From Tiliqua scincoides (Eukaryota > Chordata > Lepidosauria > Squamata > Scincidae): a stretch of 64,000 bases of DNA. The stretch is taken from positions 90,255,659 to 90,319,658 of the forward strand of contig NC_089822.1 in NCBI RefSeq assembly GCF_035046505.1. The letters are read 5' to 3'. How positions within the stretch are numbered: position 1 is the first letter of the stretch; each line of letters begins with the position of its first letter. The position numbers and the translations under genes are program-made. This document shows, one piece after another, positions 46,301 to 57,432 of the stretch. A model generated the notes under the pieces. It saw only the letters and a program-made list of their open reading frames with translations, ran no database searches and had not been told where the DNA came from.

Positions 46301-46640
46301 AGAAAATATTTCTTTACTCAGCGCGTGGTCGGTCTGTGGAACTCCTTGCCACAGGATGTGGTGCTGGCGTCTAGCCTAGACGCCTTTAAAAGGGGATTGG
46401 ACGAGTTTCTGGAGGAAAAATCCATTATGGGGTACAAGCCATGATGTGTATGCGCAACCTCCTGATTTTAGGAATGGGTTAAGTCAGAATGCCAGATGTA
46501 GGGGAGAGCACCAGGATGAGGTCTCTTGTTATCTGGTGTGCTCCCTGGGGCATTTGGTGGGCCGCTGTGAGATACAGGAAGCTGGACTAGATGGGCCTAT
46601 GGCCTGATCCAGTGGGGCTGTTCTTATGTTCTTATGGACT
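43390..46640 (+). mobile_element. CR1 LINE, nearly intact ORF2, sense
   Basis: A CR1 non-LTR retrotransposon of 3.25 kb that lacks ORF1 and the 5' end but keeps essentially all of ORF2, the enzyme that nicks target DNA and copies the element RNA. The endonuclease occupies the first third: FYANAQSLRAKVGELE, DIVGITETWW with the catalytic Glu, VIMGDFNYPHIDW, and SDHAA with the catalytic His. The RT domain has [56 protein letters not shown] and FADDTKLF with the catalytic Asp pair. The frame from 43566 is open to 44798 and the second frame from 44657 to 46444. The break, near 44670, is a 4-nt loss relative to the copy at 4228 (AAGAGAGACTAT there, AAGACTAT here). The 3' UTR ends TTCTTATGTTCTTATG. 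Confidence 0.95.
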
Positions 46641-46886
46641 GTAGGCTGTAAGATTCAGATTTTCAAGGGTATCTTAGGCTTCCACTCCAAGACTCACATT
46701 TTGGAGGATCTGAGACATAAGAGTCAGAAGACCACCTCTACCACCTCACTGCCATGCAAACAGAGAGTGTGTTGCTGCCATACCATGATACTTCCTCCTA
46801 TTAGCATGGCAAAAGAGAGGGAAAGAGTGCAGCAGAATTGGATGTCATAATATTATTTTATAAGCCCACTTTTAAAAGTATCTCAT
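46641..46886. other. Anonymous spacer
   Basis: Short unique-looking sequence between the CR1 and the next MITE. Confidence 0.4.
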
Positions 46887-47176
46887 GGCCCAATCCTATC
46901 CTTCCTCCCCCCTGCCCCACTGTGGCAGCCATGCTGAAAGCAAGAATGCCGTTTTCAGTGGGGAGTGGGAGTGGAGGAGGCTTTAGAAGGCAAAGGGGAT
47001 CTAGATCCCCTTACCCCTCCATAATCCTCTGTAATGGGACTCCTTTGACTTGCAAGTCAGAGGAGAGAAAGGGGATGAAGGAGACTTGAAAGAGAGAATA
47101 GAATCTGGCTGATGCCATCACCACCTGATCCACCCCTCCCACAGCCTCCCCAATTAAACATGGTAGTATTGGGCTT
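46887..47176. repeat. Long MITE of the CAATCCTA-end family, small copy
   Basis: Starts GGCCCAATCCTATCC and ends GTATTGGGCTT. The core AAAGGGGATCTAGATCCCCT is a perfect palindrome. Confidence 0.65.
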
Positions 47177-47196
47177 CATTGTGGGGGGAAAAAATA

Positions 47197-47500
47197 CAGT
47201 CATCCTGCATCTTTTGCGAGGGTTACATTCCAAGATCAGCACGAAAGGAGTAAAGTGTGTAATGCTGAAACCACCTTAAATCTGAAAAATATGCACTGTC
47301 TTTCTAAAAACTATGAGAGGCACTTTGGAACTGAGAGTGACAGAGGGAACAGCAGCTTCATTCTTTGATTTCATGCTCAGTGAAATGGTGGGCAGAATTG
47401 CCTGCACTATTTAAACTTCTGTTTCTTCTCTTTTTCTCTTTTTTGCGCACATATACTTGAATCTGTGCAAGTAAAGTGTGCATAAGATGCAGGCCAACTG
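47197..47500. mobile_element. Pogo/Tigger-like MITE, TA-flanked
   Basis: Starts CAGTCATCCTGCATCTTTTG and ends GCATAAGATGCAGGCCAACTG, giving inverted repeats of about 21 bp, with the dinucleotide TA on both sides (47195-47196, 47501-47502). No coding capacity. Confidence 0.75.
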
Positions 47501-47502
47501 TA

Positions 47503-50500
47503 TAGCAACTGGGAAAATGTCTTGTTACCAAAAAGGCTGTTTTGTTTAGGGGAATTATTTATATTAGCCTTCTGGAAACTTTTGGGACCATAGGCTGGAT
47601 ACAAGACAGCGTAGAGCAAAGAAATCCCTTGTTTAGCTTAATGAGGAGATAGGGGGGAAGGTAACTTTCAATCAAAGGATTATATTTTTATTGCAAAAAT
47701 AAACAAAGGTAAAACATAATACACATGGAGAATCGATAAGTATAGATTTCTAGTACTGGTCTGGTGTACCTAACTAGTGGTGGATGCGTGTGCTGTGTAT
47801 TTTGGGTGCATCCGAAAAAGAAACAGAAATGGACAGGAAGTAGGGAGGTATTATAGGGGTTCCTTAATCTGCTAAACCCAGTTGCTGACTAAAGATGGGG
47901 GAGCAGGGAGGAATAGGTAGGGAAGAAGGGGGGGGGGAGTTTAGACGCAACGATATATTTACCTGTCCGGGGGGGGGGAGTTGGAGGAAGAGTCTGGCCA
48001 CTCCAGCCGGTGGGCAGTCGGAGAGAGACCGCATGTGCTCTGAGTTCTCTCTTATAAGATTTGTCTTGGACCTGGAAGTTGATCTAAACTGACCGGAAGT
48101 ATCCCAGAGCTGTGGGCATGCTCAGTAACACACAATGGTACACGTGGAGTATGTAAAGAAAAGGTGGAAGAGTCCAGAACTCAGTTTGACTCTGGGGGAG
48201 GGGGAGTAGCTTACTTCCTGTTGCTACAGGATTTGAGGCTGGAGGTGGCTTAATGGCTGTAATTTAGTTAACAATAGGTGGTAGACTTTGCTGCCAAAGT
48301 CCTCCTCCTTTAAGGTGTTTGCATATTCAGTGATTGACTTAAACAATAAAGACATTTCCAGTGTCTCTGGAGAAAATGAGTCTTCCCAGACTGACAATCA
48401 ACATGAGAGATGAGTGAGCTTAAGATTTGACTCCCTTTGTGGCCTGAAAGAGAAGTTTTAGGCCTGCATTTTAGTCCAAAATACATAACTAGATATAAAA
48501 ACACAACTTGGAAGGGAAAAAGGGGATTTTCACGTAACAGTCTCTTCAAAATTGCAATGCCCCCTCCCCCTGTTCTTGACCCATCCCTTTGCTGGAGGGC
48601 TCCACCCTGGCGTCAGAGGTTTTGGGTCATGGAATAGTATGAGACATCACCAGGATCTGCCTCCTGAATCTCAGGTTTAAGAGTGTTTCTAACCAGGCAA
48701 ACATGTTGCTCTGAACGTGGAAATTTCTAGAAAAGCTGTGGTTGTATCCATGAAGAATCTAGGCCACGTGTGGCATCTTCCCTAATACGGTGCACATGCA
48801 TTGCACAGAGAATTTTTTTCTTCTGTAAACCAGTCCTCAATATCTTCCAAACACACCATAGAGCTTCCTTGTTCAAGCAAATCTATTTTTTTTCAAAGCA
48901 TGAGATTCTTTGTACCCCCCCCCCCATTTACAATCTTTTCCATCTACACATTTTTATAATTTAACTGTCTTCAGGGTCATCGTTACCTGCCCAGAATCTT
49001 TGGAGAAACAGACAGTTTAAAATCCAAATGAGTTAATTCGGCAATCAAATGTATGAAAGCAGATTGTTCTACCAGAGGTTGTAAGTAATAAAACATCCAC
49101 AAAAGCCTATATTAAAAGCTGGTGAACTAGAATTACCTTATTCATTTGAGATCCATTAACCACTAAAAGCTTTGGCCGGCAATTTGTTTCTGCTTTTCCA
49201 CATACAGCAGGCTTTGGCCTTCCCAACACATGCAGCTTATTATCAGGTTGTCACGGTATAATGAATTGCAGAGAAAAGCAGACCTTCACAGACAATCGTG
49301 TAGCTGCCATTTGCTTACCCTGTTTCTATAGCATTGATTTAGGCACTGCCCCCACCCATATGTTCAGTGCTGATGCCATGTTGCTGGGGGCTCTGGGGTG
49401 CTGCCTGCTCCCTGGTTGCACTTTGCGCATATCCCCTGCCACCAACATAGAAGGGTCAAAGCTTGACCTGACCAGGTGGCCCTTCAGCTGGTTCCCAGAA
49501 TGGTCAAACTCTGGCAGTGCACCTGCTCACATGACTTTTGCAGCATGAGAAGGGCTTCACTGCAGCTACTTCCCAGGTTGTTTGGGTAGCATGAGAAGTT
49601 GGGGGACGGACAGACAGACGGACACATTTTTACAAAACCTATTGAAAGCAAGGGGGAATGTCGAATATGCTTTTATACTGACCAAAAAAAAACCTTCAAT
49701 AAACTACGTTCTCCATCACCTGCTGTGTTTAGAGCACGCCCTTCTTCAGATGTGAGAGTTAAGCTATTTTGCCAGGAGCTAAGGGGGAAAAGAAAAAGAT
49801 GAATAGTGTTCAAGTCGAAAGAATCTTGGAAATTCCTCCTATTCACAATTAAATGAGTGCAAGTGGGATCACATAAATCTAAACTAAAACAACACCACTG
49901 CTTCAGTTCCAGTGCCACGGAACTCCACTGGTGTTGCCCACTGGTCAACTGGACGTGTGGGCAGTACCTGGGGAGGCTTACCATGTCATAGTGGGAAGCC
50001 GCAATTTATAGTTGAGGCAGGTCCTACTACGTTTCAGCTTTTTATGGCTGAAGGAGCAGCACTGTTCACATTTTGTTCAAATGCCCTGTCTCCTTGACAT
50101 AGTGTCACTCCACAGCCACACTATCTCAGGGATTGGGACATCTGGAAAACTAAAATCATATCATTGTTTCATTACAAGAAACTCTTAATAGAGAGACAAG
50201 AAATCGTTGTATGATACCCTCCCTTCTCCAGTCTCATCCAGCGAGGTATTGCAGAAGAATATCATGTACTGAAAGCTGCTGAGAGCTTCAGGAGAATCAA
50301 CAGGATCTCACTTCCCTTGGGGCACATGGACAATGGATTCCATTTCTGTCCGAGGCTACATTCCCCTGCTGAGCGGAGCAGCAAATGTTACGACAATTGT
50401 CCAGAATTATCACTTATAAACCATTAATTCCCCACATCGGTCTACCATAGTCTTGAAATTTCCAACCGTACCTTACAGATCTTGTCTGTCGAGAATATCA

Positions 50501-51072
50501 AAGAGACCCATTGCACTGATTCAGGGGCCAACCTTCACATTAAGCAGGACAAAGCACTAATGATTTCCCTGGATTGCAGCACTTTAGGTTGCAGCAGGTA
50601 TCTGTGTCAGGAGTTAAATTATAAAAAAATACCATAAAATAACCAGAGGCAAGAAAGGACATGGGCTCCTGTGCCTTAATATTTGTGTAGATGAGAGAAT
50701 TTCAGCAGGTGCAGCTTTTTTCACCTCTGCATGACAAGTTACCCCTATCAAAAATTCTGAGTGACCATCCAGCTTTCAGGAGTTTTTTTTGTTTTGTTTG
50801 TTTGTTTTTTTTGCATCTGTTCACTGAACTTCATCCAAAGTAATGAACTTGGTCCAGAAAGGTCAGGATTCATATCTCCACCTAAATATGAAGTTCAGTG
50901 CTTAACTCTGGGCAGTCACCCTCTGTCAATTTACAGGATTCCTGGAAAGCTAACACAGGCATGTGTCCTGCTCATGAGTCACTGAAGGAAAGCCAGGATG
51001 CAACTGTGAAAAATTAATTAAAGTTCCCAATTCCTTGTGTATCTATCAGTTTATTTTTGACATATTTGTATG
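47503..51072. other. Long anonymous stretch
   Basis: G-runs at 47929-47938 and 47969-47978 and a C-run at 48916-48927. The region 47690-48300 has an antisense polyadenylation-like motif but no clear LTR ends. No coding exon recognised. Confidence 0.4.
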
Positions 51073-51927
51073 GTATTCTCCCTTAGACAACTGCAGGAGA
51101 AATGCAGGGAACAACGACAGCCACTCTTTATAGCCTTCATAGATCTCACGAAGGCTTTCGACCTGATCAGCAGGGACGGCCTCTTCAACATTCTCCCCAA
51201 GATCGGATGTCCACCCAGGCTCCTCAGCATCATCAGATCTTTCCACAAGGACATGAAGGGCACTGTTGTCTTCGATGGCTCCACATCAGACCCCTTTGAC
51301 ATCCAAAGCGGAGTGAAGCAGGGCTGTGTTCTTGCGCCAACCTTGTTTGGGATTTTCTTCGCTGTCCTGCTGAGGCAGGCCTTTGGAACTGCAACAGAAG
51401 GCATCTATCTCCGGACCAGATCAGACGGAAAGCTCTTCAACCTCTCCAGACTGAGAGCAAAGTCCAAAGTCCAGCTGAAATGTCTGTGTGACTTCCTCTT
51501 TGCCGACGATGCAGCTGTCACTACCCACTCTGCCAAAGATCTCCAGCAGCTCATGGAACGTTTTAGCAAGGCCTGCCAAGATTTTGGACTGACAATCAGC
51601 CTGAAGAAAACACAGGTCATGGTTGAGGATGTGGACTCACCTCCCTGCATTACAATCTCTGTGCATGAATTGGAGGTTGTCCATGACTTTGTGTACCTTG
51701 GCTCAACGATCTCCGACACTCTTTCTCTCGATACCGAGCTAAACAAGCGCATCGGTAAAGCAGCTACCATGTTTTCCAGACTCACAAAGAGAGTCTGGTC
51801 CAACAAGAAGCTGATGGAATATACCAAGATCCAGGTCTACAGAGCTTGCGTCCTGAGTGCACTTCTGTACTGCAGCAAGTCATGGACTCTTCGCTCACAA
51901 CAGGAGAGGAAACTGAAGCATTATTTT
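51073..51927 (+). mobile_element. Isolated LINE reverse-transcriptase fragment with open frame
   Basis: A 287-codon frame without a stop that covers the RT fingers, palm and part of the thumb: FIAFIDLTKAFDLISRDG (motif A), SGVKQGCVLAPTLFGIFFAV (motif B), LFADDAAVTTHS with the catalytic Asp pair (motif C), GLTISLKKTQVM (motif D), and VYLGSTISD. It is neither CR1 nor L2 in sequence; the style suggests another non-LTR family, perhaps RTE-related. The frame starts abruptly at 51070 and is cut at about 51927 after QQERKLKH, where T-rich sequence begins. Endonuclease, C-terminus and 3' UTR are missing. A truncated LINE usually keeps its 3' end, so a double-ended fragment is unusual. Its frame has stayed open, which may mean a recent origin or chance. 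Confidence 0.8.
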
Positions 51928-54900
51928 TTTTAAGCATTCCATATTCTATTTTCAGCACATTGACAACATTTTGCCAAAGAGATCAATAGTTAATTATATT
52001 AAGTTCATATCCTTCATTAACCATTTGCAAAGAAACATGTGAAAGCCATATCTCTCAAGCCTCACTCGCTCCCAGACTGGGAAAACATTTACAGGCTGAT
52101 ACATTGGCAGGTCATCTGTAGGAGAGCGCAAATCAATGGCAGAAAGACATAGGGCATTAAAACAAAGGTTTGCTAATCAACATTTGGCATGTCTTCAACT
52201 CCATGCACACACACACACAGCACTCTAGAACCCAAACAAACAAGGTTAACTAAAATGAACCTGTTTTGATTTCACAAATAATAATTTAATACATCTGTTG
52301 CCAAGTCCTGCTGCTTTTCCTTATACAATGTTGTGAAAATCAGAATGTACCACTTCATTCCCTAAGCTAAAATTCTGCTTGATGCTTTGGTTATGTGAAG
52401 TTGTCCAAAATGGGTCAAACATTGATCTGCAAGTATCACTTGCACATCTTTCCAGGATTTCCCAACCCCAGGTTGGGAATTGAATTGGGACAGATACTGA
52501 ATTTGGGACCCTGAATCTGCGAATTGACTCAGATACACCACCCACCTCCATCCTCCACCCCAACATTGAATGCTTCTTGAAAGCCCATGACAAGACTTAT
52601 TATTTTTGTCACTACTATACTATATTGGTACAGTTTTGTTTTGAATCAATAGTCTACACTTAATAACAACAAAATAATGAGTATTTCGTTATCATCTAGA
52701 ATCAGAGCCGAGGAAATAGAACAGCTGCAAGGGAGACCTCCACCAAGAAGACCCGAGGCCAGGTCTCCCTCCACTTGTAGGGCAACTAGGGCTGAGACTA
52801 AGAATGCCAGCAGCATGCAGGCAAGGAAAGGCAGCAACCTGCTAGGTGCCAAGTTTGATGGAAGTTCCCGGCTGGGTCTGATTGTTCCTCCTGAGCAGCC
52901 CAGACTTTGGATTAGGCCTAGCTCAGTGTGAGGGGCAAGCACTGAAACCCCCAATGAAAATAACTAGAGATTGAAGAGGAAAGACAAAGATTAGACAGTA
53001 CCAACCATGGTGTATCATGATTGGCCTGTACATCATTTAATAAACCCAAACTGCACAGTATTCCTGGCATAGCATGGTCTTTTGAAGGACCCCAAAACCA
53101 ACACATCCCCACTCCTATTAACAGTCTCCTCCTACACTGGGAACCACCAAAGGGCATGGAGGCTATCACATCCTGTATTTTCCCAAATTCAGAGGGATTA
53201 AGAGTCTAGACATGCAGGACCCTTCTAATTTCCTCTATCCCCCTAGCAGTTTTGCACTGTAGGTTGGCTATATTGCTATATTTTTTTTTTCTAAATATGC
53301 TGAAACATTTCGATGGTAGGATATATGCTGGAATTATTCCATTAGCATTTTTGCACCAGCTCTTGCTGTTTACATCAAGAGTACTCACCTATCTATCTAT
53401 ATACAGAAGTAGATTTCAGAATTTCCTTTCACCGTATTCAGAATTGCTTCGCAGTACAGTCGTGGCTGTGCTGGCATAGATAATGATCAGTTGACTGTCC
53501 CTTGTGCACTGGTTCTACTTCCAAGGTAAAGCCAAGCTATTGGCTGATAGGGGAGGTAATTACATTCTTGTTCTCTCAGATCTTGTGATCAGACTCTGGT
53601 ATGTGGCTTTTCTCTTCTTTCTCTCTACTGTACCTTGGGAAAAGTTAACCAAATCGATTCCCAAGTGTTCTGACTTTGATAGTCTGTATTCTTTTAATCT
53701 TCCAGCTTCCCATCAATTGAGGGCCATATTAATCCTGGTTTTGTATGCGAGTTGTAGGCTAGAATTTGTTTCCAAGCAATAGAGTATGATGAGGGTGGTC
53801 TCATTCGATGAGGTGTCCATCCCACTAATCTTAGCCTTGCTTAATGTCTTATTTCTAAATGAAGCCTGCACATAACCACAGAGGAGTCTCTACACAATAT
53901 TATCTTTCCACTGCAGAATCAATGCTTTCTCAGTGCATGTTCCAAAAGAAAATCCGTTCTTGCCTTCTTTTTATTACACCCCCCAAATGTACTACCAATA
54001 CAATTCTCGCAATCCTGAAGTATTTTCATGAGACCAGCCTGGCTGTGCTGTCTCAAAATGGCCTGGACTAATTTGTTGTAAGTCTGTGTTTTTGCATCTC
54101 GGGGACTGGATATGTAAAAAGCCAAGTGTCAAGTGCTTTAAGCTGACCTATAACAAATGGTTTTGTAATCCTTCACAACCAATCTGATCAATGCATCCCC
54201 AAACCCTAAAGGATGGTGAGTCTGTGTCTCATTAACATCTCCAGCTGTATTTCTCAAAGAGAGATACCTGTGATTAGAAAGCAAATGAAACCAGGTTTTT
54301 TTTTTCCCCAGTCAGGACACACCCTTTTCTTTTCCACTTAAAAATGTCAGCGGTACAGCACTGTGAGAGAACCAACACCAATGCCTGCCGGCTTAGTGAT
54401 TGCAGTGGAAAAGGGCAGAAACAGTCACACAGCAGACATGAATGCAACCAGCACTGTATAAGGAGCCCAAGTAATTTTTTTTTTTTCATTGCAACAATAG
54501 CTTGACTTCATAATGTATGCATTCTGTGGTGTACATGGTGCTCACCCCACCACAATACAAGTGCATCTATATTTTAGCAACACCACATGGAAAAGCAGCT
54601 GCCTTTCAATAGTGTGTTAAGTTTGCAAACTGCACCTAGTTTTTAATGAATGCATTCAGTCAAACTATGCGTGGCCTTCACACATAATGGGACATACATC
54701 TATCCCTTTGCACAATCATCTTAGAATAAGTGGGCCTTAATTTTGCATATGGCAGCAAGGCACCTGGGCACCCAGTTGACAGGTTGAACAGAAATGTCGA
54801 CCACAGAGAAAAGTGCCAAAAATGGTCCTAGTGGTGAACGATTGTTTGTGAGAATCAATGCTGGTACCAGATTGCTGGAGTTCCTGTAATGGGCCCCTAA

Positions 54901-55120
54901 GTCTTATTGGCTCCTGTGCTCCCCTAAATTTATTGGGGTAGATCACTGGCAAATGAAGCTCCTCCTGCTCTTCCCATCAATCAATGGAAGCATCCCCTAG
55001 AGATGCTGCAATGTCAGGAGTCTCTGAGGGATGATCCTATTTGTAGATGAGGGTGCTGGATTCAGTGGTGGCACAAGACATGCGGCAGTTCAAATCAATG
55101 CCCGCAGTATTCCCATAGGG
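51928..55120. other. Long anonymous stretch
   Basis: Includes a short (CA)n at 52205-52219 and poly-T runs at 53280 and 54300. Short frames have no motifs. No repeat recognised with confidence. Confidence 0.4.
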
Positions 55121-55301
55121 CAGCTGTTGCCCGACTTTTTTGACTCCCTTGACCTAATGGGCCATTGGCTGTAGCTCCCCATTAGGGCTATAATCTTATA
55201 TACTGTACAGGGCTACAGGTTTTTCACAAGGATTCCACGGCTCCCCTGGCTGGTTTCCGCAACTCCCCAGGGAGCCACGGCTCACAGTTTGGGAACCACT
55301 G
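55121..55301. mobile_element. Non-autonomous hAT, 181 bp
   Basis: Flanked by a perfect 8-bp duplication CCATAGGG (55113-55120, 55302-55309). Ends CAGCTGTTGCCCGACTTTTT and CAGTTTGGGAACCACTG. Same family as 29813. Confidence 0.88.
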
Positions 55302-56560
55302 CCATAGGGACTGAAGAGCAGCAACGGAGGTTTGTTACATTCCCTTTACTTACGTTTCCCACCTAGCCTGGTCCCCAACCAGCCTGCAGGATGCAGAGAA
55401 GGCCGTGCCCGCAGCAGTGCGCACTGCAGGCTGACAGCAGTGCATTCCAATAGATAGGATTGGGCTGTAAAACTGAGAATAGGTATCACTGAATGTAAAG
55501 GGAAGTAAAAATAAATGGCAGGAGAAGAAAACTTCAGTAAGTTTATTTTTATTATGTGAGGTGACAGGGAGTCTCACAATGACCTCCTGCACTTCAACAT
55601 CTACCTCTATCCTGCTGTTGCCCCTCCACAAATAACCCACCTCAGGCAAGGACCCAACTGCTAAGGCAGGGGCTCCCAAAGTGTGTGTTGTGACACCAGG
55701 GCATAGCGGCACACTCATGGGGTGCTGCAGGATGTCCCCAGTGAGCCCTCCTACTTCTTCTCCTAGGTGCCGCCAGTTTTCGCGAGATCCAAGATGGCAA
55801 CTCCTGAACCAGGAAGAAGAGACTACGGGCGTGTTGTGACCCAGGTAAGTTTAGGAAGCACTGTACGAAAGTGTTCTGTTCTTCATTCTGTCTTTGGTAG
55901 CAACCACAGATCTGTATTAATTCTTCCATCATAGTGTTGTTTGCAAACTCTTGGTTTTCTCAGTCTCTCAAAATCTTCTTAACTCACTGTACCTTTCCTC
56001 AATACATCCCACTGAGGGGGAAAAAAAGGCCAAAAAAGTGATGCCCAGTCCTGATGCCGGCGCTAAATGAAGCTTGAGGTTTGGTGAGATTTGAAATGCA
56101 CGTTGGCAAATGTATTATTCATTGGACTGAAAAGGTGAATACAAATGGGCCCTGAATGAGTCTATGCTGCGAAGACTTCTGTAGAATAAGACAGCTGGAT
56201 TCTTGAATTTTCAAAGCCCCAATTAGATGAGGCTTGTGGAGCATCAGTGGGTGTTCTGCCACTTCTAATGAGGGGAGGCTTCAGCTTTGTGAGCTTCAGA
56301 GCAGAAGACACTTACAGCCAACAAGAGAAACCCATACTTCTCATGTATATAAGATGGGCCTTGAAGAACTTGGCTGTCTGAAGCAAAATTAGAACTTCAG
56401 TACGTGCTATCAAATTGTGCATTTTCTGAAAGGAAGTATGTGGGAGTCTGAATGACTGTGTGCTTCCAGATCCTTCCGTTGATACCTTCTGGAGCAGCTG
56501 GTACTTGGCGGCAGTTCTGTGCAAATTGGGGTTAGAAAATCATATGTTGCATCCTGTTCT
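55302..56560. other. Anonymous sequence
   Basis: A 122-codon minus frame at 55350-55718 and a 96-codon one at 55642-55932 have no recognisable domain. Confidence 0.4.
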
Positions 56561-56564
56561 GGTT

Positions 56565-57160
56565 TATTATTAATTTATATGGTTTAAAACCCACCGTTTC
56601 TTCCAAATAAACAGAGCACTCAAGGTATACAACACGTTGCAAAACAATAAAATACCAAAAATAGGAATAAAATATAAAATGCAGTAATCTTAAAAATCAT
56701 AAAGAATAGTGGAATAAACAACATTTAAACAAAATATAACCACTAAAACCACTAAGCCCCAAATCAACTAATTAAGGACCCAGTTCAGCCCCGAGAGAAG
56801 GGAACAAATATTCCCTTACCTTGAGGAGGCCTCCATGACTCCCCTTCCACTGCAGGATACAGTCCGCACCCCATTGGCACTGTTGCATCAGCACTGTAAA
56901 GTTGGGTAGGATTTGGGACTTAGGCCAGGAAGAAAAGGAAAGTCTTTATCCCTTGCCAGAAAGCTAACAGGGAGGGGCAGTTCTTAATCTCACAGGGAGG
57001 GTGTTCCATAATAAAGGCACCACCACAGAGAAGGCTCTGCTCCTTGTTGCTGACAACGTAGCCCCTGCCAGATGTGGCATGTGCACCAGGACTCTATCTG
57101 CTGACCTTAGGGGGTGGGTTGGTTTATATGGGGAAAGGTGGTTCCTCAAATTATAAGCAA
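56565..57160 (-). repeat. L2-type LINE 3' end, antisense, with MITE insert
   Basis: On the minus strand the C-terminal RT remnant RAFSVVVPLLWNTLPVRL is followed by a 3' UTR that ends at 56565 in a TAATAATAAACC-type tail. The L2 sequence is interrupted at about 56765-56925 by a CAATCCTA-family MITE core (AGGGAACAAATATTCCCTTA, then CCTTGAGGAGGCCTCC). Confidence 0.7.
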
Positions 57161-57252
57161 CCAACTGCCCAATTTTACCTCTATTCCAAAGTAAGTGCCA
57201 CTGAGTCCAGTGGGCTTTACCCACAGGTATGTGTGCAGAGGATTTCACTCTT

Positions 57253-57432
57253 AAGTCCAAGTCCTAACCAACTTTCCAGCACTGGTATAGCTGTGCCAGT
57301 GGGGCATGTGCTGTATCCTGCAGTTGGGGGACAGTCATAGAGGCCTCCTCGAGGTAAAGGAATGCTTCTTCCCTTACCTCAGAGCTGCCTTGCCCATACC
57401 TTGGTGCTGGAAAGTTGGTTAGGATTACACCC
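57253..57432. repeat. Short MITE with long inverted ends
   Basis: Left end GTCCTAACCAACTTTCCAGC and right end GCTGGAAAGTTGGTTAGGAT are an extended inverted pair. The core CTCGAGGTAAAGGAATGC / TTCTTCCCTTACCTCAGAG resembles the long CAATCCTA-end family. Confidence 0.7.
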
